Of a DNA stretch of 7,332 nt, positions 1-5,547 are shown in pieces. The DNA is from JANWHZ01 sp041487535 (GTDB lineage Bacteria; Patescibacteriota; Saccharimonadia; Saccharimonadales; UBA4665). Location: NCBI GenBank assembly GCA_041487535.1, contig JBGPNM010000055.1:1-7332 (forward strand), in the 5' to 3' direction. Position 1 is the first letter of the stretch. Each line of letters opens with the position of its first letter. The translations under genes and the position numbers were made by a program. A model generated the notes under the pieces. It did not search any database. It worked only from the letters and a program-made list of their open reading frames with translations, and was not told the DNA's origin.

Positions 1-1328
1 CGTTTAAACATATTCGCGCCCGTCCAGCCGCCCAGCAAGGCCAGCATGGCGAGGCTCCCGAAAAACAAACTGTCTATAATCGCTTGCGGGCTGCTATGGT
101 GAACTCGCAAAACACCAAAGACAACCGCTAGTCCAATGATGACAACGGGCACGACCAGCGCACGCCGCAGCGCCAGGTGGTACATGACGAACAAGTTAGT
201 GACGGATATAAGGAACAGCACCAGTCCGAGGCGGGGCAGCAGGTAGCTGTAATGCAGGTACGCGCTGCCCATGAGGACGCGGATGATCAGGCGGGGCAGC
301 AGGGCAAAGCCGAGCAGGGTTATACCACCGAGGCCGGCGAGCAGAACAAACGACTTGAGCAGCACCCGTTGGTTTTCTTTAGGCTTATGCTGCAATTTTA
401 CTGAGGGCAACAGCACCGTAACGACAGACGCGGTGACGAAAAAAATAATGCGCGCGATGGTGGCGATGCCGGCATACAGCCCTGCGGTATGCGCGTCGAA
501 GTAGTGCTTGACCACCACCGTGTCCATGCTGTACATGACGATGATCCCCAGCGAGCAGGCCAGTACCAAGCCGGCGTATCGCAGCTCCGGCAGCATCAGG
601 CGGATGTCCGGCAGCCGCAGGAACGACCTGCTTAAGCGTTCGCTGAAACCTGATCGGCGCGCCGCCACCGCGGCCACTGCAAACGCCGCCAGCTGGCCTA
701 AGACCAGGCCGAACATCGCCCCGGCCGCACCGAACCCGAGCCAGACAAACAGCGCCGCCAGCACCAGATCGGCAGCCGATCCTGCTATACCGACCAAGAC
801 GGCAGCAGCAAAACGCTTCCGGCCGCGCAAATAAGCGCTGCGGAACGTCAGCGGCACCGACGCCGCCACGGCCAGCGTCAGCAGCGCGAACGGCGTGGAC
901 GAGCCGAAGTGGAAGAACCGCTGCAGCAGCGTGCCGAATACTAAAGAAGCGGCCAGAAACACCAGCGAGATTACGAGCGCCAGTTTTTCCAGCTCTACGA
1001 TCAGCCGGTTGCGCTGCCGCGCATCGTTGTAATTAGCCACAATATTCACAGTCAGCAGCCCGAAGACATTCAGGAAGATGACGATCTGCGCCAGCAGCGA
1101 GGCCAGCACCTGGATCTCGCCGAAGCCGCTCGGCGCCATCAACCTCCCCAGAACCGGATAATACAGATAATTCAGAAAACCTATGGCCAGCGAGCCCGTA
1201 AAGACGACGGTGTTGTGCCGCAGAAAAACGTTCCCGCGAAGCCTGGCAAACAGGCCGGTACGGCGACTGTATGCCGGAAAAAAATTCCAGGCGGATAGTG
1301 ACCCGGATAGGCGGACGGTCTTCAACAT
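1..1328 (-). CDS. Oligosaccharide flippase (Wzx/MATE-like polysaccharide export protein), C-terminus cut by window edge
   Basis: Reading the minus strand from ATG at 1328 gives 442 codons without a stop to the window edge. The protein is very hydrophobic, with about twelve likely membrane segments (roughly residues 41-62, 74-97, 116-133, 148-165, 173-195, 203-221, 251-272, 290-309, 326-345, 361-386, 391-407, 417-437). Features typical of polysaccharide-biosynthesis flippases are visible: the first helix ending in YYPVLGRLMAPSGFGEIQ (56-73), and the mid-protein stretch MYSMDTVVVKHYFDAHTAGL (265-284) leading into a helix. The family moves lipid-linked glycan units across the cytoplasmic membrane. 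A basic N-terminal tail of about 40 residues precedes helix 1. The start is chosen because an AAGGGG stretch lies 3 nt upstream and an in-frame TAG lies further upstream with no other start codon between. Most of the family has 12-14 helices, so little beyond the last part is missing. The glycan substrate cannot be read from the window. The family call is firm. Confidence 0.88.
   Translation of the reverse strand, partial: MLKTVRLSGSLSAWNFFPAYSRRTGLFARLRGNVFLRHNTVVFTGSLAIGFLNYLYYPVLGRLMAPSGFGEIQVLASLLAQIVIFLNVFGLLTVNIVANYNDARQRNRLIVELEKLALVISLVFLAASLVFGTLLQRFFHFGSSTPFALLTLAVAASVPLTFRSAYLRGRKRFAAAVLVGIAGSAADLVLAALFVWLGFGAAGAMFGLVLGQLAAFAVAAVAARRSGFSERLSRSFLRLPDIRLMLPELRYAGLVLACSLGIIVMYSMDTVVVKHYFDAHTAGLYAGIATIARIIFFVTASVVTVLLPSVKLQHKPKENQRVLLKSFVLLAGLGGITLLGFALLPRLIIRVLMGSAYLHYSYLLPRLGLVLFLISVTNLFVMYHLALRRALVVPVVIIGLAVVFGVLRVHHSSPQAIIDSLFFGSLAMLALLGGWTGANMFK
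229..303. repeat. 15-nt direct repeat inside the flippase gene (229-243 and 289-303)
   Basis: The plus-strand 15-mer AGGCGGGGCAGCAGG occurs at 229-243 and again at 289-303, exactly 60 nt (20 codons) apart and in the same frame. On the coding strand both copies read LLPRL (residues 343-347 and 363-367), before and within adjacent membrane segments. It may be chance reuse of codons or a small internal duplication. Confidence 0.55.
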
Positions 1329-1331
1329 AGG

Positions 1332-1337
1332 CCCCTT
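1332..1337 (-). promoter_or_regulatory. Shine-Dalgarno-like AAGGGG before the flippase start
   Basis: On the minus strand AAGGGG is followed by CCT and then the ATG at 1328. The purine run fits the anti-Shine-Dalgarno, but the 3-nt spacer is shorter than the usual 5-9 nt, so the site may be weak. It supports 1328 as the start. Confidence 0.45.
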
Positions 1338-1374
1338 ATTTACGTTGTCGATGTCGCTATGCCATAAATATGTA

Positions 1375-1398
1375 CGCTAAACGTTTGACCGTTCAGCG
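1375..1398. promoter_or_regulatory. Inverted repeat, candidate operator between flippase and crp-like gene
   Basis: CGCTAAACG (1375-1383) and CGTTCAGCG (1390-1398) form an inverted repeat with 8 of 9 matching positions around a 6-nt spacer. The size and symmetry resemble a site for a dimeric regulator of the Crp/Fnr class, whose half-sites are also separated by 6 nt, but the sequence is not the E. coli CRP or FNR consensus. It overlaps the -35 hexamer of the candidate distal promoter of the regulator gene. By position it could control that gene and the divergent flippase. Binding is inference. Confidence 0.45.
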
Positions 1399-1412
1399 AG
1401 CACTACTATGCT
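1385..1412 (+). promoter_or_regulatory. Candidate distal promoter of the Crp/Fnr-family gene
   Basis: TTGACC (1385-1390) and TATGCT (1407-1412) are separated by 16 nt, a good sigma-70-like pair. Transcription would begin near 1419. The ATG at 1408, the first in the reading frame, lies inside this -10 box and so would not be in the mRNA. This argues against the long 268-residue form of the regulator. Confidence 0.5.
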
Positions 1413-1535
1413 AGCGGTACGAGCCTATTGTCGTATATCTGGCGATAACGCGAAGTTAAAAACCGGTAAAGATACTTGTGAAGCATTTCACATACTGTCT
1501 GTTAAAGATTGGGTATTGCCTAAGCAAAAATACTC

Positions 1536-1541
1536 TATACT
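1536..1541 (+). promoter_or_regulatory. Candidate proximal -10 box (TATACT) directly upstream of the Crp/Fnr-family start
   Basis: TATACT ends 7 nt before the ATG at 1549, placing the predicted transcription start at about 1548, a nearly leaderless mRNA. The only -35-like hexamer, TTGCCT at 1516-1521, is just 14 nt away, so the promoter is suboptimal and may need an activator, or the box may be chance. Confidence 0.4.
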
Positions 1542-1548
1542 GTTGCAT

Positions 1549-2214
1549 ATGCTTTTTGGGCCTATATTCGGTACACCACTCGGAAAATTGGTAAGCGGGA
1601 CTAGGGTAAAGCATTACCCCAAGAACCAGATATTGCTCTATAGCGGCGATAACGTTAACGACCTTTACGTGCTGAAAAAGGGCATTGCTAAGATGTACGA
1701 TATCGACCACCAGGGCAACGAGAAAATTCTGCACATCCTCAAGCCGCCTGCTATTATGCCGCTGACTTCGTTCGGAGGTGAAGGGCAAACAACTGAGTGG
1801 TTCTACAGCGCAATTACGGATTGCGAAGTATACGCCGTGCCGTTCGCCGAGGCTGAAAAGCGTGTCGCCGACGACTGCAAGCTGGCCTCTTACATGATGC
1901 GCCATTTCGCCAGCGAAATGCACGAGTTGTTGATACGCATGAGCAGCATGGGCAAGAGTGACGCCAGGAGCAAACTAGCCTACGTGCTCAGGTTCCTAGC
2001 CGTCTGCCACGCCCGCGAGAAACACGGCGGCTGGCGGCGGGTGGAGTTTCCGGTCGGCCACCAGCTGCTGGCGGATATGATCGGCATGACGCGCGAAAGC
2101 ACGGCTATTAGCATGAAGCACCTGCGCGAGCAGGAAATCATCCGCTACCCGCGCGCCACGGAACTGGAAATCCATTTCAAACATTTGACCTCGTGCGAAC
2201 CGATGGCCGCCTGA
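1549..2214 (+). CDS. Crp/Fnr-family transcriptional regulator
   Basis: The 221-residue protein has the two-domain layout of the family. An N-terminal cyclic-nucleotide-binding-like beta-roll spans roughly residues 18-100 (SGDNVNDLYVLKKGIAKMY, 32-50, is the typical GE..~~~Yfv~~G~v~~ stretch). A long dimerisation helix follows at about 101-140. The C-terminal winged helix-turn-helix is at about 165-200, with PVGHQLLADMIGMTRESTAI (168-187) matching the FNR/CRP recognition unit. It is expected to bind DNA as a dimer in the cytoplasm. The N-terminal cysteine cluster of oxygen-sensing FNR is absent, and I cannot see a clean cAMP-binding signature, so the effector is unknown. The start at 1549 gives normal family length. 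An in-frame extension to an ATG at 1408 adds 47 residues with no family character, and that ATG falls in a -10 box. No Shine-Dalgarno precedes 1549. It ends 7 bp from the convergent cupredoxin gene. A dyad in its promoter suggests autoregulation. Confidence 0.87.
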   Translation: MLFGPIFGTPLGKLVSGTRVKHYPKNQILLYSGDNVNDLYVLKKGIAKMYDIDHQGNEKILHILKPPAIMPLTSFGGEGQTTEWFYSAITDCEVYAVPFAEAEKRVADDCKLASYMMRHFASEMHELLIRMSSMGKSDARSKLAYVLRFLAVCHAREKHGGWRRVEFPVGHQLLADMIGMTRESTAISMKHLREQEIIRYPRATELEIHFKHLTSCEPMAA

Positions 2215-2221
2215 CGTTTGG

Positions 2222-2638
2222 CTACCGCTGTGTTACTGTAAATGAACCGGCGGCGGTCTCGTCCAGGTGGTCGTGGAAGGTGAACGCCCCTGGTTTGTTT
2301 AATATAACCGTAAAGCTTTGGTTCAGGCTGAGCAGTTTTTCGGTTACGCCATCGTAGGGCTGGTGATCGTCGTGCGGGCCGAACGCCACGATCCGATAGC
2401 GGTTATCGGCGTTGGTAATAGTGAGCGTATCGCAAAGCACCGCATCGGTATGCACCGGGGTCACCGCACCGTTACTAATCATCACCCGGTGCGCCGCGCC
2501 GCGCACCCGGCAGTGCATGGAAATGGCGGCGGTAGCGGCACGCGGCGGTAACAAATTGACAGCAGCCACATATACCACCCCGGCAACTATAACTGCGGGA
2601 ATGACAACTGCGGCAACGATGAAAACAGCCTTACCCAT
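2222..2638 (-). CDS. Membrane-anchored cupredoxin-like protein with HDH motif
   Basis: A 138-residue protein with one N-terminal membrane segment (about 4-28) and a beta-rich outer domain. The end has the cupredoxin pattern: CDTLTITNAD (69-78), then FGPHDDHQPYDG (86-97), then a LNQSFTVILNKPGAFTFHDH strand pair (105-124) and a closing GSFTV strand (131-135). Cupredoxins carry copper for electron transfer or act in metal handling. Here the usual blue-copper loop with Cys, His and Met is replaced by FHDHLDETAAG, so the thiolate ligand is missing. H89, H92, H122 and H124 are possible ligands of a different copper or other metal centre. C43 and C69 could form a disulfide. The frame also has a TTG at 2641 directly before the ATG. 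I chose 2638 because a -10-like TACAGT lies 8 nt upstream and no Shine-Dalgarno is present. It is convergent with the Crp/Fnr-family gene. Fold call is good; metal and role are inferred. Confidence 0.72.
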   Translation of the reverse strand: MGKAVFIVAAVVIPAVIVAGVVYVAAVNLLPPRAATAAISMHCRVRGAAHRVMISNGAVTPVHTDAVLCDTLTITNADNRYRIVAFGPHDDHQPYDGVTEKLLSLNQSFTVILNKPGAFTFHDHLDETAAGSFTVTQR

Positions 2639-2646
2639 CAAACTTT

Positions 2647-2652
2647 ACTGTA
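2647..2652 (-). promoter_or_regulatory. Candidate -10 box (TACAGT) for the cupredoxin-like gene
   Basis: TACAGT ends 8 nt before the ATG at 2638, predicting transcription from about 2640 with a leader of about 2 nt. No -35 hexamer with proper spacing is visible. The call rests mainly on matching the arrangement at the other leaderless-type genes here. Confidence 0.35.
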
Positions 2653-2708
2653 CCACGACGTACCGCCGGTTGATCATTCTCCGCTCACGGGAAGCGTGCA
2701 GGCAAGGA

Positions 2709-2727
2709 TATGAGCATCTGCTCCATA
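2709..2727. promoter_or_regulatory. Imperfect palindrome upstream of the cupredoxin-like gene
   Basis: TATGAGCATCTGCTCCATA reads as an inverted repeat of TATGAGCA and TGCTCATA with one extra C in the right arm and a 2-nt centre. The core GAGCA-TC-TGCTC is perfect. The centre is too short for an RNA hairpin, so a DNA site for a dimeric protein is the better reading. It lies in the 158-bp gap between the LysM and cupredoxin genes, about 80 bp upstream of the cupredoxin start. No other strong structure or terminator was found in that gap. Confidence 0.3.
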
Positions 2728-2796
2728 ACAGCAAACAAACATTTCTAACACCTTGGGCTAGCACTGCTGGGAGTTCAGCGTGAGCAGGTATCGCGT

Positions 2797-3282
2797 TTAG
2801 GATCTGTTGGCATTTCTGCGGCTGATAATCCACCCGAGAATGCTTGCTACGACAAAAGTGCCAACCACAACCGGAAGCCAGCCAACTTCTTGAGTATTAT
2901 TTTGAGTATTATTTGACGGAACTGATCCTTCCGGACAAATACCATCTACTTCATCGCCTGCATGAATCAGATCCGGGTTAGAAATTTTGCTGTTAGCGGC
3001 GATGTTATTAGTACCGTTGGTGTAGTGTTGCTCTATTCTGATACTGTCCAATGTATCGCCTGGTTGGACGGTGACTACAGGATTGCACTCAACAAGAGTT
3101 GGTGTTGGTTGTTGCCCGGCGGCATGGGGTGCAGACGGGTCTTGAAAGATCCCGCCGAGACCGAATGCGGTCAATGCCCCTTTTGGCCCTTGAGTAAATA
3201 GACGCAAAAACTGCATCCTGCTCATTACATCCGGTGCTGTTTCTGTCGCCGGAGGCGGCACGAAAGCCTCAAAGTCACTCAT
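2797..3282 (-). CDS. LysM-domain protein with C-terminal membrane anchor
   Basis: The 161-residue protein contains one LysM module at about 69-116: VVTVQPGDTLDSI (69-81) is the classic start and SNPDLIHAGDEV (101-112) the classic end. LysM modules bind N-acetylglucosamine-containing glycans, usually peptidoglycan. C66 and C116 flank the module and could close it with a disulfide. An Asn/Gln/Thr-rich linker (NNTQ twice, 124-131) leads to a membrane helix (about 134-154) and a basic tail SRRNANRS, as in a C-terminally anchored surface protein whose tail stays in the cytoplasm. That topology needs an export signal. SRMQFLRLF (21-29) plus a short hydrophobic run (35-46) resembles a Tat signal but lacks the second arginine. 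The frame extends upstream to 3444, but a strong promoter places the transcript start at the ATG of 3282, and the extension has no family character. No enzyme domain is present, so a binding or tethering role is likely. Confidence 0.78.
   Translation of the reverse strand: MSDFEAFVPPPATETAPDVMSRMQFLRLFTQGPKGALTAFGLGGIFQDPSAPHAAGQQPTPTLVECNPVVTVQPGDTLDSIRIEQHYTNGTNNIAANSKISNPDLIHAGDEVDGICPEGSVPSNNTQNNTQEVGWLPVVVGTFVVASILGWIISRRNANRS
2890..2913. repeat. 12-bp tandem duplication in the LysM gene linker
   Basis: TTGAGTATTATT occurs twice without a gap (2890-2901 and 2902-2913) on the plus strand. In the gene it encodes NNTQ-NNTQ in the linker between LysM module and membrane anchor. The unit is a multiple of three, so copy-number change would alter linker length without breaking the frame. 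Confidence 0.8.
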
Positions 3283-3287
3283 AAAGT

Positions 3288-3317
3288 AATATACACCATA
3301 ATACAACACTTTTTCAA
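3288..3317 (-). promoter_or_regulatory. Promoter of the LysM gene, predicted leaderless
   Basis: On the minus strand TTGAAA (3317-3312) and TATATT (3293-3288) are 18 nt apart, and only ACTTT separates the -10 box from the ATG at 3282. The expected transcription start therefore falls on the start codon itself. No Shine-Dalgarno is present. This is the clearest leaderless-type promoter in the window. Confidence 0.7.
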
Positions 3318-3384
3318 TATGTGGTATTTCTTCGTTGTTATGCCCGCTGATTATCACACGATACAGACGTTTATCCGGCAAGTG

Positions 3385-3415
3385 TTGCGACCAGAAGCAC
3401 AATATATGGTATAGT
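3385..3415 (+). promoter_or_regulatory. Promoter of the HAD-family gene, near-leaderless
   Basis: TTGCGA (3385-3390) and TATAGT (3410-3415) are 19 nt apart. The -10 box ends 9 nt before the ATG at 3425, predicting transcription from about 3422 with a 3-nt leader. A second box, TATATT at 3415-3420, is possible but badly spaced. No Shine-Dalgarno is present. Confidence 0.55.
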
Positions 3416-3424
3416 ATATTTCTT

Positions 3425-4408
3425 ATGTCGGCAGAGGCTCCCAATGTCCAACAGGTAGAATTTTATGACTATGACGGGGTCATAAATTGTCTTTACGGTC
3501 CAGATACAGATGTGTACAGCGAATATCGCCGGATATTCCTCGATGAGTTTGCAGCAAAAACTAACGTACCCCGGGAAAAACTTGTCGAGGGCGTGCATCA
3601 AATTACTTCAGGTAGACCATATGGTATTGAGCTGCCGTACAAGCACAAAGGCATCGTATCCTTGCCTCGGACGCTAGAAGTAACCACGTGGCATAAAGCA
3701 TACGCTGACCTGCAGTTAGATGGACTTCGAGGTGAGAGTAACCATCAGGAACTGGCTACATACCGCATCCCTGAACCCGGAGAAGCGACAGAAAGCTTCC
3801 TCTACCAAATCTACCTACGTGCCAGGGAGAAAGTGCACTTCCCACTTCGCAGCGGCGCAGAAGACTTCTTGGGCGAGCGGCTAGAAGCGCACCGGTCCGG
3901 CCGCACCTACGCCACGATCTTATCAAACATTGCAGGACCTGAGCTGCGAAGAATCATGGCCAAAGACGGGCTGTCTAAAGATATACGCGATAACATTCCT
4001 ATTGTTGGCGGTGCCGGTAAGATGGACGTCGGTTCGGAGCCGCTCGTGCTCCCGCCTGGCTTGACGCTGCCCCGGTCGATTCTAATCGGTTCAGCGAATG
4101 CCGCGGAGGTACCGTTGTGGAGACCGGTACTGTATAACAAATTTCAGGCAATCGGACGGGCGGCCTTCGGCCTGGGGGAGGATGCGGTTATTGACTTTTG
4201 GGAACGCCCCCCGGTTTACATTGTTGACGATTTGGGAGCCCCTCTTATACTTGCGAACATGCTTGGTATGTACGCTATTCTCTTTGATACTATCGGCCGC
4301 AATACATTCTGGGAGCGGGGACATTTTAATAATTACCCGGATAACAATGACGAACGCCGGTACAGCGTTACCAGTTTTAACGAAATAAACGAAATTATCG
4401 AGAGATGA
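3425..4408 (+). CDS. HAD-superfamily hydrolase
   Basis: The 327-residue protein carries the four HAD motifs in order. Motif I is FYDYDGVI with nucleophile D15 and acid/base D17. Motif II is ATILSN with S167. Motif III is probably K239 in YNKFQAIGRAAFGLGED. Motif IV is PVYIVDDLGAPLILANMLGM with D268 and D269. The spacing of about 29 residues from K239 to the acidic pair is normal. HAD enzymes are mostly Mg-dependent phosphatases, and this one is expected to be cytoplasmic, as no signal or membrane segment is seen. About 150 residues lie between motifs I and II, which fits a large cap domain that would decide the substrate. Another 70 residues lie between motifs II and III, including a GGAGK stretch. 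The frame extends upstream to 3335, but the promoter and the position of motif I favour 3425. It is divergent from the LysM gene with a 142-bp gap. Substrate unknown. Confidence 0.78.
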   Translation: MSAEAPNVQQVEFYDYDGVINCLYGPDTDVYSEYRRIFLDEFAAKTNVPREKLVEGVHQITSGRPYGIELPYKHKGIVSLPRTLEVTTWHKAYADLQLDGLRGESNHQELATYRIPEPGEATESFLYQIYLRAREKVHFPLRSGAEDFLGERLEAHRSGRTYATILSNIAGPELRRIMAKDGLSKDIRDNIPIVGGAGKMDVGSEPLVLPPGLTLPRSILIGSANAAEVPLWRPVLYNKFQAIGRAAFGLGEDAVIDFWERPPVYIVDDLGAPLILANMLGMYAILFDTIGRNTFWERGHFNNYPDNNDERRYSVTSFNEINEIIER

Positions 4409-4587
4409 GCCTGCGCCACTGATACATTGTTCATTCGGTACCGTAAACATCTACGCTTGTCTGGGCGAACCTACGTGACCCTGATTTTTTAAGCGTTTCG
4501 GTTTACTCGGCAATGCGCTTGTATCACGCTCATTCCGTGGTGATCCTGCTCAACGCATCATTACTACATATGTGTTTATATGTATTA

Positions 4588-4593
4588 AGGAGG
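4588..4593 (+). promoter_or_regulatory. Strong Shine-Dalgarno of the PH-domain gene
   Basis: AGGAGG lies 6 nt before the ATG at 4600, an ideal site that decides the start in favour of 4600 over the in-frame ATG at 4513. Upstream, 4409-4587 holds no gene I can support. TACATA (4565-4570) is a possible -10 box but has no convincing -35, so the gene may also be transcribed from the HAD promoter. Confidence 0.8.
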
Positions 4594-4599
4594 GTGGAT

Positions 4600-5085
4600 A
4601 TGAACCAAGTACAGGTACTCAGCGACTCACTGCCACCTCAGAAAAAGCAGGGTTACCGTGCGGGTGGATTACAGCTCGCGCATAAGGCACGTGTGGACAG
4701 CGAGATACGAACATTGGGGGCCGGACGTTACAATTTTTGGCTGCCGGAGACTCGTGTTTTGCCACTGGTCATACATCCCGACGAGCACATCACCGGCATA
4801 GTTTACGGACGTTATGTCTTGAGCAGTAACGCGCAAGTCGGCCGCGGCGCCCTGGTGGCTACAGACACCCGGATAGTACTGATAGATAAGAAGTTCCTGT
4901 TCTTGCGTTGCGACGAAATCAGCTACGATGCGGTCAGCGGCGTAACGTACAGCCGGGTCGGCTTTATCGGGACGATCGTGCTTCATACCCGTCTTGGCGA
5001 CATAACGCTGCGGACCCTGAACCGTAATTGCACGAAAAGTTTCGTAGAAAGCATTGAGAAAAACATTAGCAAACCAGCAACTTGA
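4600..5085 (+). CDS. Bacterial PH-domain protein
   Basis: The 161-residue protein has the pattern of bacterial pleckstrin-homology domains of the YokE/bPH type. HPDEHITGIVYGRY (59-72) is the leading strand pair. GALVATDTRIVLIDKKFLF (83-101) matches the typical LvaTd.Rlifidkk core. EISYDAVSGVTYSR (106-119) and GTIVLHTRLGDITL (124-137) follow, with a closing helix at about 146-156. These domains occur in many uncharacterised bacterial proteins, with proposed roles in protein binding or envelope stress. None is proven here. The first 50 residues are polar and basic with no signal peptide or membrane helix, so the protein is probably cytoplasmic. The AGGAGG site fixes the start. The frame upstream to 4513 (29 codons) has no such site and no domain. 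It follows the HAD gene on the same strand after 191 bp. Confidence 0.78.
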   Translation: MNQVQVLSDSLPPQKKQGYRAGGLQLAHKARVDSEIRTLGAGRYNFWLPETRVLPLVIHPDEHITGIVYGRYVLSSNAQVGRGALVATDTRIVLIDKKFLFLRCDEISYDAVSGVTYSRVGFIGTIVLHTRLGDITLRTLNRNCTKSFVESIEKNISKPAT

Positions 5086-5177
5086 AAAGCTAAAGCCGCA
5101 GTTCTTTCCCGATTGCTGGCACGAAGACGTTCATCTTACTGAGCTGCGTTATTTATTAATGAGACGGCTCTCGGCTG

Positions 5178-5447
5178 TCACTCCGGATCAGTTTTTGTCA
5201 CTTGTTCCATCACTTGTCCGAGAAATTCTGCAGCAACAGTCGGACCAACATAGTTCCTGATTTGTTGCTTCTCCGTGTCTGATAGTGGTGGTCCGCCAGC
5301 TTCAGCTGCCCCGATTATTGCTTGAGCGGCACTATAACCGGCATACCCAGCTAATAAATTTGCTTCTGAAGCATTCATCTCGCCTTCGTCTATGAACGCC
5401 GACACAGTTTCTGGGTTCAGACCTATCTCTTTTGGCCTCTCTGTCAT
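5178..5447 (-). CDS. Small acidic protein of unknown function
   Basis: I do not recognise this 89-residue protein. It is acidic, rich in alanine and glutamate, and has no signal peptide, cysteine or clear membrane segment. The middle, EANLLAGYAGYSAAQAIIGA (28-47), is a small-residue-rich, moderately hydrophobic stretch that could be an amphipathic helix. PPLSDTEKQQIRNYVGPTVA (53-72) looks like the start of another helix. An AGGAGG site 9 nt upstream and a TATAAT box further up support a real, expressed gene. It sits alone between the convergent PH-domain gene and the YdcF-like gene on the same strand. It may be a small cytoplasmic helical protein. No function is assigned. Confidence 0.65.
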   Translation of the reverse strand: MTERPKEIGLNPETVSAFIDEGEMNASEANLLAGYAGYSAAQAIIGAAEAGGPPLSDTEKQQIRNYVGPTVAAEFLGQVMEQVTKTDPE

Positions 5448-5456
5448 GGTATATCG

Positions 5457-5462
5457 CCTCCT
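5457..5462 (-). promoter_or_regulatory. Shine-Dalgarno of the 89-residue protein gene
   Basis: On the minus strand AGGAGG lies 9 nt before the ATG at 5447. It is the main evidence that this small frame is translated and that 5447 is its start. Confidence 0.7.
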
Positions 5463-5496
5463 AAGCTTTACAGTTTATGCAGCTTGTCTTTGTTAT

Positions 5497-5502
5497 ATTA
5501 TA
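5497..5502 (-). promoter_or_regulatory. Candidate -10 box (TATAAT) for the 89-residue protein gene
   Basis: A perfect TATAAT on the minus strand lies in an AT-rich patch (5491-5512) that stands out from its GC-richer surroundings. It predicts transcription from about 5490 and a leader of about 43 nt that contains the AGGAGG site. I find no good -35 hexamer at the right distance. Confidence 0.4.
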
Positions 5503-5547
5503 TATTAAATTGTAAGGCACGGGACGGCGGCCTAAGCTTTGCCTGCA

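Noticed and set aside
177..834. Plus-strand frames of 75, 77 and 108 codons
   Set aside because: They lie antisense to the continuous flippase frame, have no domain or Shine-Dalgarno, and read as low-complexity shadows of hydrophobic codons.
2645..2833. 62-codon minus-strand frame between the LysM and cupredoxin genes
   Set aside because: It overlaps the end of the LysM gene in another frame, has no Shine-Dalgarno or recognisable sequence, and runs through the dyad and promoter of the next gene.
4463..4490. Terminator after the HAD gene (GGG...CCC followed by six T)
   Set aside because: Only three base pairs can form around a 13-nt loop, too weak for an intrinsic terminator. The T-run alone is not enough.
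5054..5062. Programmed or accidental frameshift at GAGAAAAAC joining the PH-domain gene to the following frame
   Set aside because: The heptamer is G AAA AAC, not a proper slippery site, and a -1 shift would not reach the downstream frame, which is +1. The PH domain is complete without it.
5460..5540. 10-nt direct repeat CCTAAGCTTT at 5460-5469 and 5531-5540
   Set aside because: Short, contains a common HindIII-type palindrome, and has no other sign of an attachment site or mobile element.
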